Assembly (NCBI RefSeq): GCF_025370105.1 | Contig: NZ_JANQBK010000008.1 | Span: 1-64,000 of the forward strand | Reading direction: 5' to 3' | DNA: 64,000 nt | Source: Sphingomonas hylomeconis | GTDB lineage: Bacteria; Pseudomonadota; Alphaproteobacteria; Sphingomonadales; Sphingomonadaceae | Shown: positions 17,360 through 26,343 of the stretch, piece by piece | Layout: each line of letters opens with the position of its first letter | Position numbering within the stretch: position 1 is the stretch's first letter | Made by a program: the position numbers and the translations under genes | The notes under the pieces: model-generated | The model's input: only the letters and a program-made list of their open reading frames with translations | Database searches by the model: none | What the model was told of the DNA's origin: nothing

Positions 17360-20023
17360 TCAACGCTTGGCCAACGCGGCCTGCGCCGCGGCCAGCCGGG
17401 CGATCGGCACGCGGTAGGGCGAGGCCGAGACGTAATCGAGCCCGACCTTTTCGCAGAAGGCGATGCTCGCCGGATCGCCGCCATGTTCTCCGCAGATGCC
17501 GAGCTTGATGCCGGCGCGCGCCGCCCTGCCCCGCTCCGCCGCCAGCTCGATCAGCTGGCCGACGCCCTCGACATCGAGGCTGACGAACGGGTCCTTGGCG
17601 TAGATGCCGCGCTCCACATACGTTGTCAGGAAGCGCGCGGCATCGTCGCGGCTGACGCCGAGCGTCGTCTGCGTCAGATCGTTGGTACCGAAGCTGAAGA
17701 ACTCGCCGACCTCGGCGATCTCGCCGGCCATCAGGCAGGCGCGCGGCAGCTCGATCATCGTGCCGACGAGATATTCGATCTCGCGGCCCTTGTCGGCAAA
17801 CACCGCCTGCGCGGCCTTGTCGACGACCTGCTTCATCAGCTCGAGTTCGCGACGCGTGCCGACCAGCGGGATCATCACCTCGGGGATCGGCGCGGCGCCG
17901 GATTTCACCGCCACCTCGATCGCCGCCTCGAAAATCGCGCGCGCCTGCATCTCGTAGATCTCAGGGTATGTCACGCCGAGCCGACAGCCGCGATGGCCAA
18001 GCATCGGGTTGAATTCGTGCAGCTCCGCCGCGCGCCGCTTGAGCACGTCGATGTCTACGCCCGCCGCGCTCGCCACTTCGGCGAATTCGGCTTCCTCGTG
18101 CGGCAGGAATTCGTGCAGTGGCGGATCGAGCAGGCGGATCGTGACGGGCAGCCCGGCCATCACCTCGAACAGTTCGACGAAATCGCTGCGCTGTTCGGGC
18201 AGCAGTTTCTCCAGGGCGACACGGCGGCCGGCTTCGTCTTCCGCCAGGATCATCTGGCGCACGTTGGTGATGCGCTCGGCATCGAAGAACATATGCTCGG
18301 TGCGGCACAGGCCAATGCCCTCGGCGCCGAAATCGCGCGCGACGCGGGCGTCGAGCGGGGTCTCGGCATTGGCGCGGACCTTGAGACGGCGCACGCCATC
18401 GGCCCAGGCCATCAGCGTGCCGAAATCGCCCGACAGTTCGGGCTGCACGGTCGGCACCGCGCCGGCCATCACTTCGCCGGTCGAGCCGTCGATCGTGACG
18501 ATGTCACCGGCATGGATCTCGCGCCCGGCGACGCGCATCACGCCGGCCTTGGCGTCGATCGAGATCGTGCCGGCGCCCGAGACGCACGGCCGGCCCATGC
18601 CGCGGGCGACGACTGCGGCGTGGCTGGTCATGCCGCCGCGCGCAGTCAGGATGCCCTTGGCGGCGTGCATGCCGTGAATGTCCTCCGGCGAGGTTTCGGT
18701 GCGGATCAGGATCACGCTCTCGCCCGCCGCGGCGCGCTTCTCGGCGGTGTCGCTGTCGAACACGGCGGCCCCCGAGGCGGCACCTGGCGAGGCGGGCAGG
18801 CCCTTGGTCAGCACATCGCGCTTGGCCGAGGGATCGAGCGTCGGATGCAGCAGCTGATCGAGCGCCTGCGGGTCGACCCGGGCGACCGCTTCCTCACGCG
18901 TGATCAGCCCCTCTTCCGCCATATCGACGGCGATCTTCAGCGCGGCCTTGGCGGTGCGCTTGCCCGAGCGCGTCTGCAGCATCCACAATTTGCCCTGCTG
19001 CACGGTGAATTCGATATCCTGCATGTCGCGGTAATGCGTCTCGAGCAGGTCGAACACCTTGGCCAGTTCGCCATACACCTCCGGCATCGCCTCTTCCATC
19101 GAGGCGGGCTTGGCGCCGGCGGCCTCGCGCGCCGCGACGGTGAGATATTGCGGGGTGCGGATGCCGGCGACGACGTCTTCGCCCTGCGCGTTGATCAGGA
19201 ACTCGCCGTAATAAGCGCGGTCGCCCTTGGCGGGATCGCGCGTGAAGGCGACGCCGGTGGCCGAGGTCTCGCCCATATTGCCGAACACCATCGCCTGGAT
19301 GTTGACCGCAGTGCCCCAGGCGGCGGGAATGTCGTTGAGGCGGCGATAGACTTTCGCGCGCTCCGACTGCCACGAGCCGAACACCGCGCCGACCGCGCCC
19401 CAGAGCTGATCGTGCACGTCCTGCGGGAACGGCTTGTTCCACTGCTGCTCGACCAGCGTCTTATATTCGGCGACGAGCTTCTGCAGATCATCGGCGGTGA
19501 GATCGGTATCGAGATAATAGCCGTTATCTTCCTTGGCGATCTCCAACGCATCCTCGAACGCGGCGTGGTCCAATTCGAGTACGACATCGGCGTACATCTG
19601 GATGAAGCGGCGATAGCTGTCCCACGCGAAGCGCGCGTCGCCCGAGGTTTCGGCCAGGCCCTGCACGGTCTGGTCGTTGAGGCCGAGATTGAGCACCGTA
19701 TCCATCATGCCCGGCATCGAGGCGCGTGCGCCCGAGCGGACCGAGACGAGCAACGGATCGGCGGCGTCGCCGAACTTCTTGCCGGTGATGCCCTCGATAT
19801 GCGCGATGCCCGTCGCCACTTCGTCGCGCAGGCCCTGCGGAAAGGCGCGGCCTTCCTGGTAATAGACGTCGCAGAATTCGGTCGAGATGGTGAAGCCCGG
19901 CGGCACCGGCAGGCCGATCGAGGCCATTTCGGCCAGGTTCGCGCCCTTGCCGCCGAGCAGGTTGCGGTCTCCCTTGCCGCCGTCCGAAACGCCGCCACCG
20001 AAACGATATACGTACTGCGTCAT
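17360..20023 (-). CDS. ppdK: Pyruvate, phosphate dikinase
   Basis: PPDK interconverts pyruvate, ATP and phosphate with PEP, AMP and diphosphate. All three domains are visible in 887 residues: the ATP-grasp part starting YVYRFGGGVSDGGKGDRNLLG, the swivelling phosphohistidine domain with GGMTSHAAVVARGMGRPC (catalytic His in TSHAA), and the PEP-binding barrel with GTNDLTQTTLGVSRDDAA and KLGICGEHGGDPASI, which holds the family catalytic cysteine. It is transcribed away from glyS with 70 bases between them and is probably on its own promoter or the tail of the glyQS unit. Confidence 0.97.
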   Translation of the reverse strand: MTQYVYRFGGGVSDGGKGDRNLLGGKGANLAEMASIGLPVPPGFTISTEFCDVYYQEGRAFPQGLRDEVATGIAHIEGITGKKFGDAADPLLVSVRSGARASMPGMMDTVLNLGLNDQTVQGLAETSGDARFAWDSYRRFIQMYADVVLELDHAAFEDALEIAKEDNGYYLDTDLTADDLQKLVAEYKTLVEQQWNKPFPQDVHDQLWGAVGAVFGSWQSERAKVYRRLNDIPAAWGTAVNIQAMVFGNMGETSATGVAFTRDPAKGDRAYYGEFLINAQGEDVVAGIRTPQYLTVAAREAAGAKPASMEEAMPEVYGELAKVFDLLETHYRDMQDIEFTVQQGKLWMLQTRSGKRTAKAALKIAVDMAEEGLITREEAVARVDPQALDQLLHPTLDPSAKRDVLTKGLPASPGAASGAAVFDSDTAEKRAAAGESVILIRTETSPEDIHGMHAAKGILTARGGMTSHAAVVARGMGRPCVSGAGTISIDAKAGVMRVAGREIHAGDIVTIDGSTGEVMAGAVPTVQPELSGDFGTLMAWADGVRRLKVRANAETPLDARVARDFGAEGIGLCRTEHMFFDAERITNVRQMILAEDEAGRRVALEKLLPEQRSDFVELFEVMAGLPVTIRLLDPPLHEFLPHEEAEFAEVASAAGVDIDVLKRRAAELHEFNPMLGHRGCRLGVTYPEIYEMQARAIFEAAIEVAVKSGAAPIPEVMIPLVGTRRELELMKQVVDKAAQAVFADKGREIEYLVGTMIELPRACLMAGEIAEVGEFFSFGTNDLTQTTLGVSRDDAARFLTTYVERGIYAKDPFVSLDVEGVGQLIELAAERGRAARAGIKLGICGEHGGDPASIAFCEKVGLDYVSASPYRVPIARLAAAQAALAKR

Positions 20024-20093
20024 TACTCAGTCCCCTCGGGGCGGCGCGGGCCGCCAAAGTCACAAAAGTCGCACACGCTACGCGCGCGCGCGG

Positions 20094-22556
20094 CTAACCC
20101 TCGATCTTCGAAAAATCCGCCACGCTGTGCACCGCCGCGCGCACGCGGGCGAGCAGCGCCAGTCGCGCCGTCCGCTTGGCCGGCTCCGGATCGTTGACGG
20201 TCACGCCTTCAAAGAACGCATCGATCGGCGCGCGCAGCGTGGCCAGGGCCGCCATCGCACCTTCGAAATCCTCCGCCTCGACCGCGGAGGCCGCGCGGGG
20301 GGCAGCCGAATCGAGCGCGGCGATGAGATCGGTTTCTGCCTTTTCCGGCGTGTAGGACAGCGGAATTCCTTCCCCCCTCCCTGAAAGGGAGGGAGCAACA
20401 GGCCGATCGTCCCCCGGACGATCTGAACCAGCCGGGGGCTGGTTCAACTGATGCTGGGTGGGTTGGTCCTTTGTGGAAGCGTCCTGAGTCTCAAGACCCA
20501 CCCCCAGCCCCTCCCTTTCAGGGAGGGGAGCAGCAAGGGCCACCCCTTCCTTCTTCAAAATATTCGCCGCGCGCTTGTACCCGGCGAGCAGGTTCGCGCC
20601 GTCGGGCGTGCCGACGAACGCCTGCAGCGCCGCCACGCGGGCGAGCAAACGGACGAGATCGTCCTCGCCGCCCAAAGCGAACACCGCGTCGATCAGATCG
20701 TGGCGGACGCCGGCTTCGCGCTGCTGGACCTTGAGGCGGTCGGCGAAGAAATCGATCGGCGGCGCGGGATGCAGGCCGGCCGCGCGCAGCCCGGCATAGC
20801 AGGGCGCCGAAGCCGCGACGGGAAAGTCGATCAGCATTTCGCCATCGGCCATCAGCCGCTTCGTCTCGTCCGACACTTCGAGATACATCGGCGCGTCAGG
20901 GATCGCCTGGCCGCTGCTGCGCAGATAGGTTTCGAGATGCAGGTCGGCAGCCTTGTTCAGCCACTGGCCGAGTTCGCCGCGCAAGCCGTTGGCGACGATC
21001 AGGCGGATCACGCCGAGCGCCGCGCGGCGCAGCGCGAACGGATCCTTCGAACCGGTGGGCAATTCCTCGATCAGGAAGAAGCCGCGCAGCGTATCCAGCT
21101 TGTCGGCCAGCGCCACCGCCACGGTGACCGGATCGGTGGGCACATCGTCGCCCTGCCCGACCGGCTTGTAATGGTCGCGGATCGCGGCGGCGACGGCGGG
21201 GTCCTCGCCCTGCGCTGCCGCATAATAGCCGCCCATCAGGCCCTGCAGCTCGGGGAATTCGCCGACCATGCCGGTGACGAGATCCGCCTTGGCGAGGCGC
21301 GCGGCGCGCTCGGCGAGGGCGGCTAATACTCCCCTCCCTGGAAGGGAGGGGTTGGGGGTGGGTTGGTCCTTTGAGGATCGGTCCTGAGTCTCAGGACCCA
21401 CCCCCGGCCCCTCCCTTCCAGGGAGGGGAGCAGGAAGGACGATGCCCTCTTCCACCAGCCAGCGGGCCAGCCTGGCGACGCGGTCGACCTTGTCGGCCAG
21501 CGTGCCCAACTTTTCGTGGAACACGATTGCCCCGAGCTTCTTCGCCTGCTCCTCGAGGTCGACCTTGAGATCGGTGTCGTAGAAGAACTTCGCGTCCGAC
21601 AGCCGCGCGGCGAGCACCTTGCGGTTGCCCTCGACGATCTTCGCGCCGCCGTCCGCCGCGTCGATATTGGCGGTGCAGACGAAGGCGTTGGCGAGCTTGC
21701 CGTCGGCGTCGCGGCACACGAAATATTTCTGGTTCACGCGCGCGGTCAGCTGGATCACTTCGGGCGGCACATCGAGGAACGCTTCGTCGAAGCGGCCGAG
21801 CAGCGGCACGGGCCATTCGGTGAGGCCGGCATTCTCGTTCAGCAGCCCTTCGTCCTGGATCAGCTCCAGCCCGGCCTTGCGCGCGGCCATCGTCGCGCCA
21901 AGCGCGATGATCTGGCGGCGTTCCGCGTGATCGACGATGACGTGGCAGGCGCGCAGTTTCTCGACATAATCGGCGGCCGAGCCGATCGTGATGACGCCGG
22001 GATGGTGGAAGCGATGGCCGACCGTCGCCGCGCCGCTGGTCACGCCGGCGATCTCCACGGGCACGATCTGCTCGCCGAGCAGGGCGACGATGCCCTGCAG
22101 GGGGCGGACCCATTTCATGCTCTCGGTGGTGGTGCTGGCACTGCCCCAGCGCATCGACTTCGGCCAGGGGAAGGCGCGGACGATCGCCGGGATCGCCTGC
22201 GCGAGTACATCGGCAGTGGCGCGGCCCGGTTTGTCGATCACGGCGAACAGCACGCCGTCGCGCTCGACCAGTTGCTCGCGCGTGAGGCCGGTCTTGCGCA
22301 GGAAGCCTTCGAGCGCCTGGGGCGGGGCGCTGGCCTTGGGGCCCTTGGTCTCTTCCGAGACCGCGGCGGTTTCGCCGGGCAAATCGCGCGCGATCAGCAC
22401 CAGCCGGCGCGGCGTGGCATAGGTAACGAGCTCCGGGGCGGTCAGGCCGGCCTTGGTCAACTCGGCGGCGAACAGGCGGGCGAGATCCTCGCGTGCCTTG
22501 TCCTGCATGCGCGCGGGGATTTCTTCGGAGCGCAGCTCGAGGAGGAAGTCGGTCAT
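20094..22556 (-). CDS. glyS: Glycyl-tRNA synthetase beta subunit with two in-frame palindromic insertions
   Basis: GlyS partners GlyQ in the alpha2-beta2 glycyl-tRNA synthetase and provides tRNA recognition. It begins MTDFLLELRSEEIPARMQDK and contains MRWGSASTTTESMKWVRPLQ, ADLVTGMVGEFPELQGLMGG and FFLIEELPTGSKDPFALRRA. The protein is 820 residues, against about 690 in E. coli. Much of the excess is two repeat-encoded stretches. Residues about 375-410 contain APLPGREGPGVGPE and PTPNPSLPGRG; residues about 675-730 contain APLPEREGLGVGLE and APSLSGRGEG. Conserved GlyS sequence resumes right after each, so both read as spliced-in loops. Its ATG at 22556 has a repeat-derived ribosome site. Confidence 0.95.
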   Translation of the reverse strand: MTDFLLELRSEEIPARMQDKAREDLARLFAAELTKAGLTAPELVTYATPRRLVLIARDLPGETAAVSEETKGPKASAPPQALEGFLRKTGLTREQLVERDGVLFAVIDKPGRATADVLAQAIPAIVRAFPWPKSMRWGSASTTTESMKWVRPLQGIVALLGEQIVPVEIAGVTSGAATVGHRFHHPGVITIGSAADYVEKLRACHVIVDHAERRQIIALGATMAARKAGLELIQDEGLLNENAGLTEWPVPLLGRFDEAFLDVPPEVIQLTARVNQKYFVCRDADGKLANAFVCTANIDAADGGAKIVEGNRKVLAARLSDAKFFYDTDLKVDLEEQAKKLGAIVFHEKLGTLADKVDRVARLARWLVEEGIVLPAPLPGREGPGVGPETQDRSSKDQPTPNPSLPGRGVLAALAERAARLAKADLVTGMVGEFPELQGLMGGYYAAAQGEDPAVAAAIRDHYKPVGQGDDVPTDPVTVAVALADKLDTLRGFFLIEELPTGSKDPFALRRAALGVIRLIVANGLRGELGQWLNKAADLHLETYLRSSGQAIPDAPMYLEVSDETKRLMADGEMLIDFPVAASAPCYAGLRAAGLHPAPPIDFFADRLKVQQREAGVRHDLIDAVFALGGEDDLVRLLARVAALQAFVGTPDGANLLAGYKRAANILKKEGVALAAPLPEREGLGVGLETQDASTKDQPTQHQLNQPPAGSDRPGDDRPVAPSLSGRGEGIPLSYTPEKAETDLIAALDSAAPRAASAVEAEDFEGAMAALATLRAPIDAFFEGVTVNDPEPAKRTARLALLARVRAAVHSVADFSKIEG
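20370..20534. repeat. Palindromic repeat, family B, large form inside glyS
   Basis: Outer arms CCTCCCTGAAAGGGAGG and CCCTCCCTTTCAGGGAGGGG each form a hairpin. Two further complete hairpins lie inside: GATCGTCCCCCGGACGATC (20405-20423) and GAACCAGCC with GGCTGGTTC (20425-20445). The right half, GGTTGGTCCTTTG then GTCCTGAGTCTCA, matches the other glyS copy closely. The element spans 165 bp and is read in frame on the minus strand, adding about 55 residues to GlyS. Confidence 0.85.
21328..21434. repeat. Palindromic repeat, family B, compact form inside glyS
   Basis: Outer hairpins CCCTCCCTGGAAGGGAGGGG and CCCCTCCCTTCCAGGGAGGG flank a centre in which GGGGGTGGG and CCCACCCCC pair. GTCCTGAGTCTCAGGAC forms an inner palindrome. 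The 107-bp unit is translated in the glyS frame as about 36 residues with no stop. It shares the GGTTGGTCCTTTG block with the larger copy 900 bp away in the same gene. Confidence 0.85.
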
Positions 22557-22558
22557 TC

Positions 22559-22701
22559 TACTCCTCCCCGGCACGGGGAGGTGGCAGCCGCAACCTGACA
22601 GAGGGGGCGGGCCGGCAACGCTACGGTAGCGATCGTGGAGGTCCCCCTCCCCCATTCGGCTGGAGAAGCCGAATGGTCCCCCTCCCCGTTCCGGGGAGGA
22701 T
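22559..22701. repeat. Palindromic repeat, family A (copy 1), between glyS and glyQ
   Basis: The ends are TACTCCTCCCCGGCACGGGG and its near complement CCCCGTTCCGGGGAGGATT. The right inner hairpin has arms CCATTCGGCT and AGCCGAATGG around GGAGA (22652-22676). It fills the gap from 3 bases before the glyS start to 12 bases after the glyQ stop, so it must be transcribed through for glyS expression. Confidence 0.85.
22561..22567 (-). promoter_or_regulatory. Repeat-derived Shine-Dalgarno of glyS
   Basis: On the minus strand the family-A terminal arm reads CCGGGGAGGAGTAGA immediately before the glyS ATG at 22556. The GGAGG core sits six bases from the start. The site lies wholly within the repeat, so the element provides the ribosome binding site. 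Confidence 0.7.
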
Positions 22702-22713
22702 TGAGAAGCGCGC

Positions 22714-23607
22714 TCATGCCGTCCACCCCGGATATTTCGCTTGCCAGGCGGGCGTGTTGCTTTCGATCCAGGCCTGGCAGCTGCCCTTCGCGAGATCACG
22801 CACGCGGCCCATATAGGCCTGGCGCTCCGCCACCGAGATCACGCCGCGCGCCTGCAGCAGGTTGAACACGTGGCTGGCCTTGATCGCCTGTTCGTACGCG
22901 GGAATCGGCAGCTTGGCCTCCAGCGAGTTCTCGCATTCCGCGACATGCTTGCGGAACAGATCGAACAGCGCGTCCGTATCGGCGATCTCGAAATTCCATT
23001 TCGACATTTGCTTCTCGTTTTCGAGAAACACGTCGCCATAGCTGACCCCGGCGTCGTTGAACGCCAGATCGTACACGCTGTCCTTGTCCTGGATATACAT
23101 CGCCAGCCGCTCGAGCCCGTAGGTCAGCTCGCCCGCCACCGGCTTGCAATCGAACCCGCCCATCTGCTGGAAATAGGTGAACTGCGTGACTTCCATGCCG
23201 TCGCACCACACTTCCCAGCCGAGCCCCCAGGCGCCGAGCGTGGGGCTTTCCCAATCGTCCTCGACGAAGCGGATGTCGTGCTTGGTGAAATCGATGCCGA
23301 TCGCGGCGAGGCTGCCAAGATAGAGTTCCTGCAGATCGGGTGGGCTGGGCTTCAGGATCACCTGATACTGATAATAATGCTGCAGTCGGTTGGGATTCTC
23401 GCCGTAGCGGCCATCCGTGGGCCGGCGGCAGGGCTGGACGAAGGCGGCGTTCCACGGCTCGGGGCCCAGCGCGCGCAACGTCGTCGCGGTGTGGAACGTG
23501 CCGGCGCCCATTTCCATGTCGTACGGCTGGAGGATCAGGCAGCCGCGTTCGCTCCAATAGTCATGGAGCTTGAGAATCATGCGTTGAAAACTGAGCGGCT
23601 GGCTCAA
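22714..23607 (-). CDS. glyQ: Glycyl-tRNA synthetase alpha subunit
   Basis: GlyQ is the catalytic class II subunit that forms glycyl-adenylate. It starts [20 protein letters not shown] and shows [40 protein letters not shown], and [20 protein letters not shown]. These are diagnostic of the family. At 297 residues it is a normal length. It is the first gene of the glyQS unit; the following glyS is separated by a family-A palindrome. An assembled tetramer with the repeat-bearing GlyS is implied. Confidence 0.97.
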   Translation of the reverse strand: MSQPLSFQRMILKLHDYWSERGCLILQPYDMEMGAGTFHTATTLRALGPEPWNAAFVQPCRRPTDGRYGENPNRLQHYYQYQVILKPSPPDLQELYLGSLAAIGIDFTKHDIRFVEDDWESPTLGAWGLGWEVWCDGMEVTQFTYFQQMGGFDCKPVAGELTYGLERLAMYIQDKDSVYDLAFNDAGVSYGDVFLENEKQMSKWNFEIADTDALFDLFRKHVAECENSLEAKLPIPAYEQAIKASHVFNLLQARGVISVAERQAYMGRVRDLAKGSCQAWIESNTPAWQAKYPGWTA

Positions 23608-23719
23608 GGACGATAACCCTTCGCAGATGCGGAAAACGTGCGTGCGCTTTGGCGCAGCCGGGTTTGACGGTCAACTGGCGCGAATTGCCGCGCCGGGACA
23701 CGCCACCTATATCCGCGCC

Positions 23720-24607
23720 ATGATGATGCTGAAAAAACTGCGCGCGCTGTTCGCCGCCGCGCTGCTCGCCTTGCCGCTGCCTGCCGTGGCCAAGGGCAAT
23801 GACGCGGATCCGGCGCTGTGGGTGGTCAAGGACGCCGACACGACGATCTATCTGTTCGGCACGATCCATGTGCTCAAACCCGGGCTGACCTGGTTCGACG
23901 ACGGGGTGAAGACGGCGTTCGACGCGAGCGACGATCTGGTGCTCGAAATGATCCAGCCGCCGGCCGCGGAAATGCAGGGCATCGTGCTGAAGGCGGGCTT
24001 CACCACCGAGGGCAAGACGCTGCCCGAGAAGCTGGCCGCGCCGGACCGGGCGGCGTATCTCAAGGCGCTGAGCGGGTTCGGCCTGCCGGCTAATGCGCTC
24101 GACCGCGCCGATCCGTGGCTGGCGGCGACGCAATTGTCGCTGATCCCGGTGATGAAATCGGGCTATGACACGAGCAACGGGCCGGAGACGGTGCTGAGCG
24201 CGGCAGCCAAGGCGGCGGGCAAGAAGGTGATCGGGCTGGAAACCGCGGAACAGCAGATCGGCTATTTCGACACGTTGCCGGAGACCCTGCAGATCGCGTT
24301 CCTCAACAGCACGGTCAAGGATCTGCCCGAGGTCAACAAGTCGCTCGCCGGGATGGTCGACGACTGGTCGGCGGGCAAGCCCGAGCGGCTTGGCAAGACG
24401 CTGAACGAGGGCATGCGCGACACGCCGGAGATCGGCCGCGTGCTGCTGACCGATCGCAACATCCGCTGGGCCGACTGGATCGGCACGCGGATGCAGCAGC
24501 CGGGCACGGTATTCGTCGCGGTCGGCGCGGGCCATCTGGCGGGCAAGGACAGCGTGATCGCGCAGCTCAAGCGGCACAAGCTGAAGGCGGTGCGGGTCAA
24601 ATATTGA
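23720..24607 (+). CDS. TraB/GumN-family protein, exported (first of a tandem pair)
   Basis: The product has a signal peptide, MMMLKKLRALFAAALLALPL, ending near AVAKG. The TraB/GumN fold follows: TTIYLFGTIHVLKPGLTWFD, LVLEMIQPP, and the C-terminal [20 protein letters not shown]. The family includes Tiki-type metalloproteases with GX2H motifs, so peptidase activity is possible but unproven. I choose the ATG at 23720 (295 residues); the next two codons are also ATG. Its TGA overlaps the TTG start of a second, shorter family member, which looks like a tandem duplicate. Confidence 0.85.
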   Translation: MMMLKKLRALFAAALLALPLPAVAKGNDADPALWVVKDADTTIYLFGTIHVLKPGLTWFDDGVKTAFDASDDLVLEMIQPPAAEMQGIVLKAGFTTEGKTLPEKLAAPDRAAYLKALSGFGLPANALDRADPWLAATQLSLIPVMKSGYDTSNGPETVLSAAAKAAGKKVIGLETAEQQIGYFDTLPETLQIAFLNSTVKDLPEVNKSLAGMVDDWSAGKPERLGKTLNEGMRDTPEIGRVLLTDRNIRWADWIGTRMQQPGTVFVAVGAGHLAGKDSVIAQLKRHKLKAVRVKY

Positions 24608-25419
24608 TCCGCGCGCTAGCCCTTGCCGCAGCGCTGCTGCTCGCCGCCTGCGGGCCGCGCGACAGCCCGGCGCGCCCGGCATTGTGGCGGCTGCACGATG
24701 CCGATACCGAAATCTGGCTGCTCGGCACGATCCATGCGCTGCCGGCGGGGGTGCAGTGGCAGACGCCGGCGGTGGCGACCGCGATCGCCCGCGCCGACAC
24801 GCTGGTGACGGAAATCCCCGCCGGCACGACGGCGGGGTTCGAGCAGGCCGCGCAGGGCACCGGCCTGCCGCCGCTGGTCGATCGCGTGGCCCCGGCACAG
24901 CGCAAGACGGCGGCGGCATATGGCGCGCGGCTCGATCAGCTCAAGACCTGGGCGGCGGCGGTGACGATCGCCGCCGGGCCCATGCAGGCGGCCGGCGCCT
25001 CGGCCGAGGATGGCGTGGAAAAAGTGCTGGCGACACGCTTCGCCGGGCGGCGGCATCTCGCGCTGGAGACGCAGGCCGGGCAACTGGCCCTGTTCGATAC
25101 CTTGCCCGAGGCGGCGCAGCGCGTGCTGCTGGCGCGTGCGATCGACGATCCGGGCGGCTATGCCAGGACACTGGCGGCGTGGCGCACGGGGGATACGGAG
25201 CGCCTCGCGGCGAGCTTCGCGCCGGCCTTCCGCGGCGCGCCGGCGTTGCAGGAGACACTGGTGACCCGGCGTAACGCGCGGTGGTCGGCGTGGATCGTGC
25301 GGCGGATGGCGGCGCCGGGCCGCGTGCTGGTAGCGGTCGGCGCGGGGCATCTGGTGGGAGCGGAGTCGGTGGTGGCGATGCTCCGCGGCAAGGGGCTGAG
25401 GGTCGAGCGGGTACAATGA
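24604..25419 (+). CDS. TraB/GumN-family lipoprotein (second of a tandem pair)
   Basis: This 271-residue paralogue begins at a TTG overlapping the previous stop (TTGA). It reads [20 protein letters not shown], with a lipobox at LLAAC. The same family blocks occur: [17 protein letters not shown] and [20 protein letters not shown]. It differs from its neighbour in being lipid-anchored and in having a divergent middle. Tight coupling suggests that the two act together in the envelope, perhaps as soluble and membrane-bound forms. The function is unknown. Confidence 0.83.
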   Translation: MIRALALAAALLLAACGPRDSPARPALWRLHDADTEIWLLGTIHALPAGVQWQTPAVATAIARADTLVTEIPAGTTAGFEQAAQGTGLPPLVDRVAPAQRKTAAAYGARLDQLKTWAAAVTIAAGPMQAAGASAEDGVEKVLATRFAGRRHLALETQAGQLALFDTLPEAAQRVLLARAIDDPGGYARTLAAWRTGDTERLAASFAPAFRGAPALQETLVTRRNARWSAWIVRRMAAPGRVLVAVGAGHLVGAESVVAMLRGKGLRVERVQ

Positions 25420-25444
25420 CTCCCCTCCCTTGCAGGGAGGGGAG
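25420..25444. repeat. Solo palindrome related to family B
   Basis: CTCCCCTCCCT and AGGGAGGGGAG flank TGC directly after the stop of the second TraB/GumN gene. It matches the terminal hairpin of the B elements in glyS without the rest of the element. It may be a remnant or a founding single unit. The remainder of the gap to rplY (25445-25552) shows nothing certain. Confidence 0.6.
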
Positions 25445-25552
25445 CCGCAAGCATTGCCACCAGCCGCCCTTTCGCCTATAGCCGCGCGCTTCGCGTCAGG
25501 GTCATCCCTGGAGGCTTGGCGCGAGATTGAACCTGCATTTCGGAGCAATAGC

Positions 25553-26254
25553 ATGAGCGAACAATTGACGCTCGCAGCCGAGACGCGCGAACTGGTTGGC
25601 AAGGGAGCCTCCCGTTTGTTGCGCCGCGAAGGCCGCGTACCCGCCGTGATCTACGGCAACAAGCAAGACCCCGTCTCGATTCACCTCGAGGAAAAGGCGC
25701 TGATGCGCGCTTTGATGACCGGGCATTTCATGAATTCCACCGTATCGGTCGAGTTGGCCGGCGGCACGACGACGCTGACGCTGCCCAAGGACGTCGCGTT
25801 CCACCCCGTCACCGATCGCCCGATGCATGTCGATTTCCTGCGCATCGGCGAGCACACCACCGTGCACGTCTCGGTGCCCGTCGTGTTCACCGATGAGGAA
25901 GAATCGCATGGCCTGACCAAGGGCAATGGCGTGCTCAACATCGTCAAGCACGAGATCGAGCTGGTCTGCGACGCGTCCGCGATCCCGGGCGAGATTACCA
26001 TCTCGCTGAAGGGCCGCGAGATCGGCGATTCGATCCATATCAGCGACGTTTCCCTGCCCAAGGGCGTGACGCCGGCGATCACCGACCGCGACTTCACCAT
26101 CGCGACGATCGTGCCGCCGACCGTGCCGACGGTTGAGGACGAAGAGCTGGATGCCGCCGTGGCCGAATCCAACGCCGAGGCAGCAGCCGAGGCCGAAGGC
26201 GAAGGCGACGCCGCCGAGGGCGATGCGGCCGAAGGCGACGACAAGAGCGAATAA
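25553..26254 (+). CDS. rplY: 50S ribosomal protein L25 (general stress CTC form)
   Basis: L25 binds 5S rRNA in the large subunit. The N-terminal domain reads [20 protein letters not shown] then [17 protein letters not shown]. The long CTC-type C-terminal domain includes [20 protein letters not shown] and [15 protein letters not shown]. The protein ends in an acidic Ala/Glu/Gly tail of about 35 residues, usual in alphaproteobacteria. The total is 233 residues. The start at 25553 is fixed by homology. A terminator follows and pth comes next, a common neighbour of rplY. Confidence 0.96.
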   Translation: MSEQLTLAAETRELVGKGASRLLRREGRVPAVIYGNKQDPVSIHLEEKALMRALMTGHFMNSTVSVELAGGTTTLTLPKDVAFHPVTDRPMHVDFLRIGEHTTVHVSVPVVFTDEEESHGLTKGNGVLNIVKHEIELVCDASAIPGEITISLKGREIGDSIHISDVSLPKGVTPAITDRDFTIATIVPPTVPTVEDEELDAAVAESNAEAAAEAEGEGDAAEGDAAEGDDKSE

Positions 26255-26279
26255 GCTCGCGTCTCACCAAAGCGATCAA

Positions 26280-26319
26280 GGGCAGCGGCGACGGATACTC
26301 CGTTTCCGCTGCCCTTTTT
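26280..26319 (+). terminator. Rho-independent terminator after rplY
   Basis: GGGCAGCGG pairs with CCGCTGCCC around a 17-base loop and is followed at once by TTTTT. It lies 25 bases past the rplY stop and 25 before pth, so pth probably has its own promoter or relies on readthrough. Confidence 0.85.
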
Positions 26320-26343
26320 CATCCAGACGGGCGATAACACGGC

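Noticed and set aside
13258..17484. Very long open frame (over 1400 codons) on the minus strand across the pilus genes
   Set aside because: It is antisense to clear cpaE, tadB and tadC genes, is rich in Arg/His/Gln as expected for a shadow of GC-rich codons, and has no domain.
17483..20197. Open frame of about 900 codons on the plus strand across ppdK
   Set aside because: Antisense shadow of the well-supported ppdK gene.
22557..22799. Upstream start extending glyS to 22799
   Set aside because: It would run through the family-A repeat and into glyQ; the MTDFLLELRSEEIPARM start is the conserved GlyS front.
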